From assembly GCA_039188975.1 (NCBI GenBank), contig JBCCYT010000002.1, positions 14,326 through 78,325 on the forward strand: 64,000 bases of DNA, given 5' to 3'. Made by a program: the position numbers and the translations under genes. This document shows, piece after piece, positions 34,370-44,648 of the stretch (position 1 is its first letter; the number at the start of each line of letters is the position of its first letter). Below the pieces are notes generated by a model, which searched no databases, had not been told where the DNA came from, and worked only from the letters and a program-made list of their open reading frames with translations. This DNA comes from UBA11606 sp039188975. GTDB lineage: Bacteria > Actinomycetota > Acidimicrobiia > Acidimicrobiales > Aldehydirespiratoraceae.

Positions 34370-34406
34370 CTCAGAAGTCAATGCCACCGCACGGCGGTTC
34401 GCCTGA

Positions 34407-34425
34407 CCGCGCGCTGATCGCGCGG
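34407..34425 (+). terminator. GC hairpin between tRNA-Gln and prs
   Basis: CCGCGCG (34407-34413) and CGCGCGG (34419-34425) form a perfect 7-bp stem with loop CTGAT. No T-tract follows, so intrinsic termination would be weak. TAGGGT at 34428-34433, directly after the stem, may be the -10 of prs. Confidence 0.4.
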
Positions 34426-34463
34426 GGTAGGGTCTGGCCCGGGAACCACCGGGGGCTAACGGG

Positions 34464-35450
34464 ATGCAACTTCTCAACCACAAGAAACTGCACGTCGTCG
34501 CGGGTCGAGCCACACAGGCGCTCGCAGGAGAGATCTGCAACGAGCTCGACGTGCGCATGGGCACACCAAACATCGCCGAGTTCGCGAACGGCGAGATTCA
34601 CGTCAAGTACGGCGAGTCGATTCGCGGCTCCGACGTGTTCATCGTGCAGACCCACACCGAGTGGGAGGGCGCCTCGATCAACGACTCCATCATGGAGCAC
34701 CTGATCATGGTCGACGCTGCGAAGCGAGCCTCTGCGAAACGCATCACTGCGGTTGCGCCGTTCTATGGCTACAGCCGCCAGGACCGCAAGGCGTCGGGGC
34801 GAGAGCCGATCACCGCCCGCCTCATCGCCGACCTGTTCGAGGCGGCAGGGGCCGATCGATTGATCTCGGTCGACCTCCACAGCGGGCAGATCCAGGGGTT
34901 CTTCGACGGCCCGGTCGATCACCTCACCGCGATGCCGGTGCTCGTCGACTACCTCACCGATCTCAAGGGTGACGAGGACATGGTGATCGTGTCGCCCGAT
35001 GCGGGGCGCATGAAGGTCGCCGAGCGCTACACGAACCTGCTCGACGCCGACCTGGCGTACGTGCACAAGCGCCGCTCGACCGAGGAGAAGAACACCGTTG
35101 AAGCCAAGGAGATCATCGGCGACGTCGCCGGTCGCTGCTGCGTTCTGATCGATGACATGATCGACACCGGCGGCACGATCTGCGCCGCGGCGGACCTGCT
35201 GCACGAGTACGACGCCGCTCGGATCATCATCGCCACGACCCATGGCGTGTTCTCTGGTCCGGCGATCGACCGCATCAAGAACGCGCCGGTCGAGACGGTG
35301 CTCGTCACCGACACGTTGCCGCTCCCGAGCGAGAAACGGGCCGACAAGATCACGGTCCTCTCCGTTGCACCGATCATCGCTCAGGCCATCAGTGCCGTCT
35401 TCGAAGACACGTCGGTGAGCGAGATCTTCCAGGGGAACCACCTGGCGTAG
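34464..35450 (+). CDS. prs: Ribose-phosphate pyrophosphokinase
   Basis: A 328-residue PRPP synthetase (ribose 5-phosphate + ATP to PRPP + AMP). Visible features: FANGEIHVKYGESIRGSDVF (flexible loop region), YGYSRQDRKASGREPITARL (catalytic flexible loop), SVDLHSGQIQGFFDGPVDHL, and the PRPP-binding VLIDDMIDTGGTICAAA. Length is typical. The ATG at 34464 starts MQLLNHKKLHVVAGRA. It is followed by rplY–pth–mfd in the order I recall for Mycobacterium and Streptomyces, but glmU, which normally precedes prs, is absent here. Confidence 0.95.
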   Translation: MQLLNHKKLHVVAGRATQALAGEICNELDVRMGTPNIAEFANGEIHVKYGESIRGSDVFIVQTHTEWEGASINDSIMEHLIMVDAAKRASAKRITAVAPFYGYSRQDRKASGREPITARLIADLFEAAGADRLISVDLHSGQIQGFFDGPVDHLTAMPVLVDYLTDLKGDEDMVIVSPDAGRMKVAERYTNLLDADLAYVHKRRSTEEKNTVEAKEIIGDVAGRCCVLIDDMIDTGGTICAAADLLHEYDAARIIIATTHGVFSGPAIDRIKNAPVETVLVTDTLPLPSEKRADKITVLSVAPIIAQAISAVFEDTSVSEIFQGNHLA

Positions 35451-35538
35451 GGGTCTCCTGTCCGCCCCGCTAACCTTGACCCCTGGCCCACATCGGGCCC
35501 CACCGTTCGCACTGCGCCCGTTTTGGAGCCGAATTCTC

Positions 35539-36162
35539 ATGTCTGACCTGCTGCTGAGCGCCGAGACCGGGCGCAAGGAAGGCACCCGTCCCTCCCGCCG
35601 ACTCCGTCGTGAGGGCAAGATCCCTGCCGTGGTCTACGGCCTCGATACCGATCCGGTCGCCATCTCGGTCGACTGGCCCGAGTTGCGTCGGTGCCTCACC
35701 ACCGATGCCGGCCTCAATGCGCTGATCACGCTGGACATCGACGGCTCCAGCCTCTTGTCGGTCGTCAAGGACATCCAGCGGCATCCGACCCGTCGTGACG
35801 TGCTGCACGTGGATTTCTTGCGAGTCACCGAAGATCAGCTGATCGATGTCAGCGTGCCTGTCGTGCTGGTGGGCGAGGCCCGCAACGTCACCATGTACGA
35901 CGGTATGGTCGACCAGTCGATGTACGAGATGACGATCTCGGTCAAGCCGACGTCGGTTCCCCAGCAGATCGAGGTCGACGTCACCGAGCTTGAACTCGGC
36001 GAGACGATCAAGGTCGAAGACGTCGATCTTCCCGATGGTGCGTCATCGCCGATGAACCCGGGTGAGACGGTCGCCATCGCGCTGATCACCCGCTCGACTC
36101 GTGAGGCGATTCGCCGGGCCGAGCAGGCCGAAGCGGCCGAGGCTGAAGAAGCCGAGGGCTGA
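35539..36162 (+). CDS. rplY: 50S ribosomal protein bL25 (Ctc/TL5 form)
   Basis: A 207-residue long-form bL25 that binds 5S rRNA. The N-terminal L25 domain (TGRKEGTRPSRRLRREGKIPA, VVYGLDTDPVAISVDW, DVLHVDFLRV) is followed by the C-terminal CTC beta domain (VSVPVVLVGEARN, EVDVTELELGETIKVEDVDL) and an acidic Ala/Glu tail. The ATG at 35539 has GGAG twelve bases upstream. The leader from TAACCT (35470) contains a small GGCCC/GGGCC hairpin at 35485-35499. pth follows 21 bases later. Confidence 0.95.
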   Translation: MSDLLLSAETGRKEGTRPSRRLRREGKIPAVVYGLDTDPVAISVDWPELRRCLTTDAGLNALITLDIDGSSLLSVVKDIQRHPTRRDVLHVDFLRVTEDQLIDVSVPVVLVGEARNVTMYDGMVDQSMYEMTISVKPTSVPQQIEVDVTELELGETIKVEDVDLPDGASSPMNPGETVAIALITRSTREAIRRAEQAEAAEAEEAEG

Positions 36163-36183
36163 GCCCTCCCGGCCTGACCTCCC

Positions 36184-36795
36184 ATGGTCCGGTCCAACCG
36201 CGAACGATCTGCGACACCGGTTGATCTGGTTGTCGTCGGGCTCGGGAATCCGGGTGACGACTACGCCCAGACACGGCACAACGCCGGCTTTTGGGTCGTG
36301 GATGAGCTGGTGCGTCGACACGGCGGCAAGCTCCGCCGGGGACGCCGTGATCACGCCGAGAGCGACGTGTTGCGGCTGGGCGATCGGCGGGTCGTCGTGG
36401 CCCAACCGACCACGTTCTACAACGAGGCTGGCCGCGCGGTTGGCGCCTTGCTCAAGAAGCACGGCATCGTCGACCACAGCCGACTCGTGCTGGTGCATGA
36501 CGAGCTCGATCTGCCGGTCGGTCGGATGAAGCTCAAGTTCGGGGGCGGCCTCGCAGGCAACAACGGCCTCAAATCGGTTCGGGCCCACCTGCGTAGCGAG
36601 GACTTCTCCCGGGTACGGGTCGGGGTCGGAAAGCCTGCGTCGGGCACGGTCACCGGCCGTGACTGGGTGTTGAAGCGACCCGCTCGCGCCGAACGCCCAA
36701 TCCTCGAGCAGGTCGTGGCCGATGCCGCCGATGCGCTCGAATACCTCGCCGGGACCGACATCGAGGCGGCGATGAACCTCTACAACCGATCGTGA
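36184..36795 (+). CDS. pth: Peptidyl-tRNA hydrolase
   Basis: A 203-residue Pth that recycles peptidyl-tRNAs released from stalled ribosomes. Motifs: VVGLGNPGDDYAQTRHNAGF (contains the catalytic His in RHNAG), PTTFYNEAGRAVGALLK, VLVHDELDLPVGRMKLKFGG (catalytic Asp) and GLAGNNGLKSVRAHL, then FSRVRVGVGKP. The start ATG 36184 gives an extra ~13 residues before the conserved core. It lies between rplY and mfd, a conserved arrangement. Confidence 0.95.
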   Translation: MVRSNRERSATPVDLVVVGLGNPGDDYAQTRHNAGFWVVDELVRRHGGKLRRGRRDHAESDVLRLGDRRVVVAQPTTFYNEAGRAVGALLKKHGIVDHSRLVLVHDELDLPVGRMKLKFGGGLAGNNGLKSVRAHLRSEDFSRVRVGVGKPASGTVTGRDWVLKRPARAERPILEQVVADAADALEYLAGTDIEAAMNLYNRS

Positions 36796-36823
36796 CCGCA
36801 CCATCTCCAACCAAACCCACACC

Positions 36824-39800
36824 GTGAGCGACTCTCGTCTCGTCCCCGCACCCCTCAGCGACCTTCTCGATCTGCTCAGCGATGAGCCAGCGATCGACGC
36901 GGCCCTCGGCCGCCGGGACCCGGTTCTCGCGGTCGCCGACCCCGGTCGGGCGCTGGTTCTCGCAGGGCTCGTCGCGGCGTCCGATCGTCGTCCGGTGCTC
37001 GTGGGTACGCCCACCCAGGCCGAAGCGGAGCGCCTCGCGGTCGACGCCGCGGCGATCCTCGGCGCAGATCGGGTTCTGCACTTCCCGGCCTGGGAGACGC
37101 TGCCGTTCGAGCGTGTCTCGCCCGGTGTCGAAACCATGGGGCAGCGTCTCGAGGTCCTGCATCGGCTTCGAAGCGATCGCCCGCCGTCGCTGGTCATCGC
37201 CTCGGCCCGGGCACTGATTCAACGAATCGACCCCGAGGCGGGCCGACCGCCGATCGTTGTGCAGCCGGGCGACCAGATCGATCCGGTGGCACTCGTCGCA
37301 GAGCTGGTCATGCTCGGGTATCGGCGAGAGGGCCAAGTCGAACACCGCGGTGAGGTCGCCGTTCGCGGTTCGATCGTCGACGTGTATCCCAGCACTGCCG
37401 ATGCGCCGGTGCGCATCGATCTCTGGGGTGATGAAGTCGACCGGCTGACCGAGTTCGCGGTGGCTGATCAGCGCTCCACGCAACCGGTCGATTCGGCGAC
37501 CATCTTCCCCTGCCGAGAGTTCCGGCCCACCGAGTCTCGGCGAGTGCGGGCGGAGGATCTGGTCGCCGAGGAACCGTGGGGCCGTGAGCAATGGGATCGG
37601 TTCGCCGACGGGGCGCTGTTCGACGGTATGGAGTCGTGGCTGCCCTGGCTCGTCGAGGGCGAGCATCTCGTCACCGACCTCATCGGGGACGACGGGCTGA
37701 TCGCGTTCGTCGAGCCCCGACGGGTTCGAGACCGAGCGGCAGAGATTCTGGCGGAGGAGGCTGATCTGGCTTCGACGCTTGCCAAGACGTGGGATGTCGC
37801 GGCCGACGAGGTCCATCGCCTGCACCTCGATTTTGATCGCCTGCTGGCGGTGACGGGCGCCCCGTCGTGGTCGATCCTGGCGACCCCGGACAAGCCGTCG
37901 ACCCCGGTGGTCGCTGCGTCTGGGTGGGAGCCGGTGGTCGGCGACCTGGCGCCGACGATCAACCACATGCGGACACTGCTCGCTGACGGATATCGGGTCG
38001 TGGTTGCCGCTGACGGCGAGGCGAGCGCAAACCGCCTGTCGGATCTGTTGGCCGAACACGATGTGGCGGTGCCGGTGCGGAGCGGGCCGACCAAGGTCGG
38101 CGAGACGCCGCCTCCGGGCAGCGTGATCGTGGCGCCCATCGATCGTGGGGCGATCCTCGCGGACATCAAGCTCGCCGTGATTGCGGAATCGGACCTCACG
38201 GGCCGGCGTCGCACGCATCGTCAGGCCCGGCGACGTACGCGCGACACCCAGCGGTTCTTCGAGGATCTGCGCGAGGGCAGCTACGTCGTGCACCATCAGC
38301 ATGGCGTGGCCCAATTCGGCGGAATGGTCACCCGAGCGATCGGCGGGAATGAACGCGACTACCTGCTGCTCGAGTACCGAGGAGGCGACAAGCTCTACGT
38401 GCCGTCTGACCAAATCGAGTCGGTTCGGCACTACACCGGGGGCGACACTCCTTCGCTTTCGAAGATGGGTGGGTCCGACTGGAACCAGACCAAGGCCAAA
38501 GTCCGGTCGGCGGTCCAAGAAATCGCCCAGGAACTCGTGGTGCTGTACCAGAGGCGAGTGACGAGCTCGGGCCACGCCTTTGCCGCCGACACCCCCTGGC
38601 AAGGGGAGTTCGAGGCCTCGTTCCCGTTCCAGGAGACCACTGACCAGCTCAATGCGATCGTCGATGTCAAGAACGACATGGAGATCGAGTCGCCCATGGA
38701 TCGCCTCGTCGTCGGCGATGTCGGCTTCGGCAAGACCGAGGTTGCGATGCGGGCCGCGTTCAAAGCAATCCAGGACGGCAAGCAGGTTGCGGTGCTCGTG
38801 CCAACGACACTGCTCGCTCAGCAGCATCTCACCACCTTCAGTGAACGCATGGCGCCGTACCCGATTCGGGTCGAGGTGCTGAGCCGGTTCCTGACGACCA
38901 AGCAGGCCAAGGAGGTCACTGACGGGCTCAAGGACGGCGAGGTCGACCTCGTGATCGGCACCCATCGACTCTTGGGTGGCGAGATCGGCTTCAAGAACCT
39001 CGGCCTCTTGATCGTTGACGAGGAACAACGATTCGGTGTCAGTCACAAAGAAGCGATCAAGGAACTCCGCACCGACGTCGACGTGTTGACGCTCACGGCG
39101 ACACCGATCCCACGGACCATGGAGATGTCGCTCACCGGGATTCGCGACATGTCGCTACTCACTACTCCACCGGCCGATCGGCAGCCGATCTTGACCTATG
39201 TCGGCGAGTACGAAGAGCGGGCGGTCGCCGAAGCGATCCGCCGAGAGCTCCTGCGGGAGGGCCAGGTCTTCTTCGTGCACAACCGGGTTCGCGACATCGA
39301 GCACGTTGCCGAGAAGTTGCGCAATCTCGTCCCCGAGGCGCGGGTTGCGATCGCCCACGGCCAGATGGACGAAGGCACGCTGGAGCGGGTCGTCATCGAC
39401 TTCTGGGAAGGGAACTACGACGTATTGGTCTGCACGACGATCATCGAGTCGGGCATCGACATGCCGACGGTCAACACGCTCGTGGTCGATCGGGCCGATC
39501 GCCTCGGCCTGGGCCAGCTCCATCAACTTCGAGGTCGCGTGGGCCGCGCTGGTCAGCGGGCCTACGCCTACCTGTTCCACCCGGTCGATCAGATCCTGAG
39601 CGAGGAGGCCTACGAGCGGCTCAAGACCATCGGCGAGGCCACCGAGCTCGGTTCTGGCTTTCGCATCGCAATGCGCGATCTCGAGATCCGGGGCGCCGGC
39701 AATCTGCTCGGCACCGGCCAGTCGGGGCACATTGCTGCGGTTGGCTACGACCTCTACTGCCAGATGGTCACCGAGGCGGTCGGTGAGTTGAAGGGCGAGT

Positions 39801-40318
39801 CGGCGAAGGAGCCGGTCGAAATCGCGATCGAGGTGCCGGGCGACGCACATCTGCCCGACGACTATGTCCTCAAAGAGACCAACCGGCTCGAGGCCTACCG
39901 GCGGCTGGCGTCGATCGAGAGCCTCGAAGCGCTCGACGATGTGCGCAGCGAGTGGCTCGATCGCTTCGGTCCGATCCCGAAGCCGGCCGAGGCGCTCTTG
40001 CAGGTCGGGCGCTTACGGGTCGAGTGCGTTCGTTCCGGCGTGCGAGAGATCACGGTGACCAAGGGCCCCGGCTTCGGTGGTCCGGACTGGGTTGCCCGGC
40101 TGTCGCCCGTCCATCTCCCCGACAGCAAACAGGTCCGCATGGAACGGCTGTACTCCGGCAAGGGGAGCGGCAACGCTGCGGTGTACAAAGAGGCGCTCGG
40201 CGAACTGCAGCTGCCGTTGCAAAAGAAGGGCGGTGACATCGTGGATCAGCTGGCGAAGATCATGGACGACCTGATCCCCGACAGCCCCGATTGGGCCGGT
40301 AGCCTTCCCTCCTCGTGA
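36824..40318 (+). CDS. mfd: Transcription-repair coupling factor Mfd
   Basis: A 1,164-residue ATP-dependent translocase that removes stalled RNA polymerase and recruits UvrA. Layout: UvrB-like N-terminal modules (to about residue 330; HFPAWETLPFERVSPG, VAVRGSIVDVYPS), the RNA-polymerase-interacting CarD-like domain (SYVVHHQHGVAQFGGM near residue 490), RecG-like helicase motor with Walker A GDVGFGKTEVAMRA near 630, DEEQRFGVSHKE near 731, LTATPIPRTMEMSLTGIRD, and IIESGIDMPTVNTLVV, and a C-terminal TRCF domain. The GTG start is 28 bases after pth. Its stop overlaps the next gene by GTGA. Confidence 0.96.
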   Translation: MSDSRLVPAPLSDLLDLLSDEPAIDAALGRRDPVLAVADPGRALVLAGLVAASDRRPVLVGTPTQAEAERLAVDAAAILGADRVLHFPAWETLPFERVSPGVETMGQRLEVLHRLRSDRPPSLVIASARALIQRIDPEAGRPPIVVQPGDQIDPVALVAELVMLGYRREGQVEHRGEVAVRGSIVDVYPSTADAPVRIDLWGDEVDRLTEFAVADQRSTQPVDSATIFPCREFRPTESRRVRAEDLVAEEPWGREQWDRFADGALFDGMESWLPWLVEGEHLVTDLIGDDGLIAFVEPRRVRDRAAEILAEEADLASTLAKTWDVAADEVHRLHLDFDRLLAVTGAPSWSILATPDKPSTPVVAASGWEPVVGDLAPTINHMRTLLADGYRVVVAADGEASANRLSDLLAEHDVAVPVRSGPTKVGETPPPGSVIVAPIDRGAILADIKLAVIAESDLTGRRRTHRQARRRTRDTQRFFEDLREGSYVVHHQHGVAQFGGMVTRAIGGNERDYLLLEYRGGDKLYVPSDQIESVRHYTGGDTPSLSKMGGSDWNQTKAKVRSAVQEIAQELVVLYQRRVTSSGHAFAADTPWQGEFEASFPFQETTDQLNAIVDVKNDMEIESPMDRLVVGDVGFGKTEVAMRAAFKAIQDGKQVAVLVPTTLLAQQHLTTFSERMAPYPIRVEVLSRFLTTKQAKEVTDGLKDGEVDLVIGTHRLLGGEIGFKNLGLLIVDEEQRFGVSHKEAIKELRTDVDVLTLTATPIPRTMEMSLTGIRDMSLLTTPPADRQPILTYVGEYEERAVAEAIRRELLREGQVFFVHNRVRDIEHVAEKLRNLVPEARVAIAHGQMDEGTLERVVIDFWEGNYDVLVCTTIIESGIDMPTVNTLVVDRADRLGLGQLHQLRGRVGRAGQRAYAYLFHPVDQILSEEAYERLKTIGEATELGSGFRIAMRDLEIRGAGNLLGTGQSGHIAAVGYDLYCQMVTEAVGELKGESAKEPVEIAIEVPGDAHLPDDYVLKETNRLEAYRRLASIESLEALDDVRSEWLDRFGPIPKPAEALLQVGRLRVECVRSGVREITVTKGPGFGGPDWVARLSPVHLPDSKQVRMERLYSGKGSGNAAVYKEALGELQLPLQKKGGDIVDQLAKIMDDLIPDSPDWAGSLPSS

Positions 40319-41352
40319 GTACTGATTCGCAGCCTTCGTCTTCCTCTGACGCCGAGTCGCCCGCTGACGCGGGCGCTCCTGGCGATGCCACATCGGAGTC
40401 GGCGCCGCCGTCCACCGTTCGACTCGGCCTCCTCATCGTGTTGATCGCCGGCGTGCTCGGCGCGGCGGTGTGGGCGGTGGTCAATGAGCGAGCGGGCGAC
40501 GAGCTTGCGGCCTCGATCGGCGACCGGGAGTACACCGTCGACCAGCTCACGGCCGTGCTCGCCGATGAGCCGACCAACGACGGCGTGATCGCGTCGCCGG
40601 AACGAGCGGCCGAGCGAATCACCAACTTCTTGATCGTCGAAGCGGTTGCCGACGAGCTGACCGCTCGCGATGCGCCCGTCACGGACGGCGACACGGCCGA
40701 TGCCATCGCGGCGGTCGAGACCGATCCGCAGTTGCTCACCGACTCCACCACCGAAGCTGGTCAACAGCTCGTTCGAGAGCGTGCCGTTGTCTTTGCGCTG
40801 CAGCGCTATGCGGACGAGATCGCCTTTGCGCAAGCAGGCGACGTCGTCGTCCCCGAGTATCTCTGCTCGAGTCACGTGCTGGTCGAGACCGAGGACGAGG
40901 CGCTCGATGTCATCGCCGAGCTGGAAGGGGGACTGGCCTTTGCCGACGCCGCCGTGCAGTTCAGCACCGGTCCGTCCGGTCCGAATGGTGGGGATCTCGG
41001 CTGTGTCGACACGGCGGGTTTCGTCGTGGAATTCGTGGTCGGCGCCCGAGAATCTGGCAGCGGCACGGTGTCGCCCCCGGTGCAGTCACAATTCGGTTGG
41101 CACGTGATCCAGGTGCGGTCGATTGGTGAACTCTCGGCGGAGAACCATCCGGAGATGTCCGAGGCCGAGATCAGTGCGGCGCTGGACGAGGCTGCGCTTT
41201 CGTCCCAGCAGCCGATCGCGCAGCAGGCGTTTGACGATGTGTTGCAGGCGGCCATCGAGACCGTCCGTGTCGGTGCCTATGTCAACCCGCGCTTCGGCGC
41301 ATGGGACCCCGAGGTTCGGTTCGTCGTGCCGCCGTCGGGCGTGAGCCGCTGA
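40315..41352 (+). CDS. Membrane-anchored PpiC/SurA-type peptidyl-prolyl isomerase
   Basis: A 345-residue exported foldase-like protein. A Ser/Ala/Asp-rich cytoplasmic start precedes one membrane helix at residues 36-58 (RLGLLIVLIAGVLGAAVWAV). A helical SurA_N-like region follows, then a parvulin domain (CSSHVLVETEDEALDVIAEL, FSTGPSGPNGGDLGCVDT, SQFGWHVIQVRS) with a cysteine pair that may form a disulfide. GTG 40315 overlaps the mfd stop. A SurA-like lipoprotein gene (lpqU region) occupies the mfd–mazG–eno neighbourhood in mycobacteria as I remember it. Its role is probably extracytoplasmic folding. Confidence 0.82.
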   Translation: MSTDSQPSSSSDAESPADAGAPGDATSESAPPSTVRLGLLIVLIAGVLGAAVWAVVNERAGDELAASIGDREYTVDQLTAVLADEPTNDGVIASPERAAERITNFLIVEAVADELTARDAPVTDGDTADAIAAVETDPQLLTDSTTEAGQQLVRERAVVFALQRYADEIAFAQAGDVVVPEYLCSSHVLVETEDEALDVIAELEGGLAFADAAVQFSTGPSGPNGGDLGCVDTAGFVVEFVVGARESGSGTVSPPVQSQFGWHVIQVRSIGELSAENHPEMSEAEISAALDEAALSSQQPIAQQAFDDVLQAAIETVRVGAYVNPRFGAWDPEVRFVVPPSGVSR

Positions 41353-41357
41353 CCCAC

Positions 41358-42794
41358 GTGGGTCGGCTCACGATCGTCGGGCTCGGCCCCGCCGGGCCGG
41401 AACTGATCACGCCGCAGACGCGCGCCGTTCTCGATCGAGACGTGCCGTGCTGGTTGCGCACGGCACGCCATCCCGCGGCGATCGCCGTTGCTGCCCCGTC
41501 GTTTGATGGTGTGTACGAGTCCGCCGAGCGGTTCGCCGACGTGTATGTCGAGATCTGTGAACGACTCGTCACCGAGACCGATCGTCATGGTGAGGTCGTG
41601 TATGCCGTGCCTGGCTCGCCGCTGGTGCTCGAGCGGACGGCGGCGCTGCTTCGAGACGACGACCGGGTCGAGGTGGAGTTGTTGTCGGCGGTGTCGTTCC
41701 TCGATCTCGTGTGGGCTCGTCTGGCCGTCGACCCGGTCGAGGCTGGTGTCCGGCTCGTCGATGGTCACGTCTTCGCGACCGCTGCGGCTGGTCAGACAGG
41801 TCCGCTCTTGGTCGCCCACACCCATGCCAACCATGTTCTCTCCGACATCAAGCTGGCGTTCGAGCAACCGCCTCCGGGGGCGATCTTGCTCCACCATCTC
41901 GGGTTGCCTGATGAGTCGATCGTCGAGGTGACCGACTGGGCCGAGATCGATCGCACGCTCGAGGCTGATCATCTCACGTCGTTGCTGATCCCCGAGGTTG
42001 TCGAACCAGTGGCCCAGGAGTTCGCCCGGTTCGATGAACTCGTACGGGTACTTCGCGATGAATGTCCGTGGGATCGCAAGCAGACCCATGCCAGTCTGCG
42101 GACGCACCTCCTCGAGGAGACCCATGAGGTGCTCGAAGCGCTCGACGCTCGTGCAGAGCTCAGCGACGACGATGTCCACCCAGATCTTGATGACCATCTG
42201 GCCGAGGAGCTCGGTGATCTGCTGTATCAGATCTTCTTCCACGCTCGTCTGGCGGCGGAGCGGGGTGCGTTCTCGGTGAGCGATGTGGCCCGAGAGGTGC
42301 ACGACAAGCTGGTGTCTCGCCACCCACATGTGTTTGGCGACGTCGATGCCGCCGACGCGGACGCCGTCGAATCGAACTGGGAGGCGATCAAGGCGACGGA
42401 GAAGCAGCGTCAGTCGGCTCTCGACGGGATCCCCCCGTCGCTGCCCGGCTTGGCCCTGGCCGCCAAACACCAGGGCCGAGCTGCGAAGGCCGGGTTCGAT
42501 TGGGATGGTGGTGTGGAGGTTGCGTTCGCCGACGTCGAGGAGGAGCTGGCGGAGGTCCGCGCCGACCCGTCGGAGGCCGAGGTCGGCGATCTCTTGTTCG
42601 CTGGGGTGCAGGTCGCCCGTCGGCTCGGCGTCGATCCCGAGGCGGCGATCCGGGGTGCGGTGCACCGCTATGCCGCACGCTTCCGAATCGTGGAGGGACT
42701 CGCCGGTTCGACAGAGGCGCTCGCGGCGGCTGACGAGACCCAACTCGGCGTGTGGTGGTCGATCGCCAAGTCGCGCGAATCTTTGGCAGACTGA
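41358..42794 (+). CDS. mazG: MazG nucleoside triphosphate pyrophosphohydrolase fused to a tetrapyrrole-methylase-like domain
   Basis: A 478-residue fusion of the YabN type. Residues 1-220 resemble a tetrapyrrole (SAM) methylase: LTIVGLGPAGPELITPQTRA and YAVPGSPLVLERTAALL. From residue 225 two MazG domains follow: ECPWDRKQTHASLRTHLLEE with THEVLEALD and the ELGDLLYQIFFHARLA motif (ExxE...ExxD metal site), and a second weaker copy (DVEEELAEVRADP...EVGDLLFAGV). It hydrolyses non-canonical NTPs to monophosphates. The GTG at 41358 starts the methylase fold directly. The methyltransferase activity of the N-terminal domain is unproven in this family. Confidence 0.93.
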   Translation: MGRLTIVGLGPAGPELITPQTRAVLDRDVPCWLRTARHPAAIAVAAPSFDGVYESAERFADVYVEICERLVTETDRHGEVVYAVPGSPLVLERTAALLRDDDRVEVELLSAVSFLDLVWARLAVDPVEAGVRLVDGHVFATAAAGQTGPLLVAHTHANHVLSDIKLAFEQPPPGAILLHHLGLPDESIVEVTDWAEIDRTLEADHLTSLLIPEVVEPVAQEFARFDELVRVLRDECPWDRKQTHASLRTHLLEETHEVLEALDARAELSDDDVHPDLDDHLAEELGDLLYQIFFHARLAAERGAFSVSDVAREVHDKLVSRHPHVFGDVDAADADAVESNWEAIKATEKQRQSALDGIPPSLPGLALAAKHQGRAAKAGFDWDGGVEVAFADVEEELAEVRADPSEAEVGDLLFAGVQVARRLGVDPEAAIRGAVHRYAARFRIVEGLAGSTEALAAADETQLGVWWSIAKSRESLAD

Positions 42795-42941
42795 CGGCTC
42801 GGGGAGGCGGAGAACCCGAGTGTCTCGCGCGCCTCGCGCGGGCTCCCTCACCCCTCGCGCGAAGACCACTAGCCTTGCGCACGAATCCGCCCTATCCAGC
42901 TCCACCGCGCACCCGTGTGTGGCACAGAGAGGTTCCCTGAC

Positions 42942-44225
<1,284 letters not shown>

Positions 44226-44227
44226 AG

Positions 44228-44638
44228 ATGGCTTCTCGTTCTCGTACGGCGGCGGGATCGGCCCGCAAGAACCCGGCCCGCGGCGCCCCGTCGCGGACGG
44301 CGAAGCGTGCGCCGCGTCCTGTCGAGAAGTCGAGAGGCACCGCTCGTCGATCGTCGTTTCGTTCCGGCCTCACCGTCCGGGCGGCGTTGATCGCGCTCAC
44401 GCTCGTGGCAGGCGGGGTGCTTGCGTACATTCCGGTCACCGACTTCCTCGACCTCCGGGGTGAACTTCAAGACCTCGAAGACGAGGGCGATCAGCTGCGG
44501 GTCGAACTCGATGTTGCGGAGCGAAACGTCCGTGTCGCCGAGAGCCGCAACGCCGAGCGGGCCCGGTGCTATGCGAACTACGTCACCCCGGGGTCAGAGA
44601 GCTATTCGATTCCCGGAAGTTCCGGTTGCGTGCAGTAG
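44228..44638 (+). CDS. FtsB/DivIC-like septum formation initiator
   Basis: A 136-residue bitopic membrane protein. A basic, low-complexity cytoplasmic N-terminus (about 48 residues, Arg/Ala/Lys/Ser) leads to one membrane helix (TVRAALIALTLVAGGVLAYI) and a short extracytoplasmic coiled coil (LDLRGELQDLEDEGDQLRVE), the architecture of FtsB/DivIC cell-division proteins. Two cysteines near the C-terminus (ARCYANYV and SGCVQ) could pair. The ATG is two bases after the enolase stop, and eno–ftsB-like is a conserved actinobacterial pair; DUF501 and ppx usually follow but are displaced here. Confidence 0.85.
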   Translation: MASRSRTAAGSARKNPARGAPSRTAKRAPRPVEKSRGTARRSSFRSGLTVRAALIALTLVAGGVLAYIPVTDFLDLRGELQDLEDEGDQLRVELDVAERNVRVAESRNAERARCYANYVTPGSESYSIPGSSGCVQ

Positions 44639-44648
44639 ACCAGAGATC

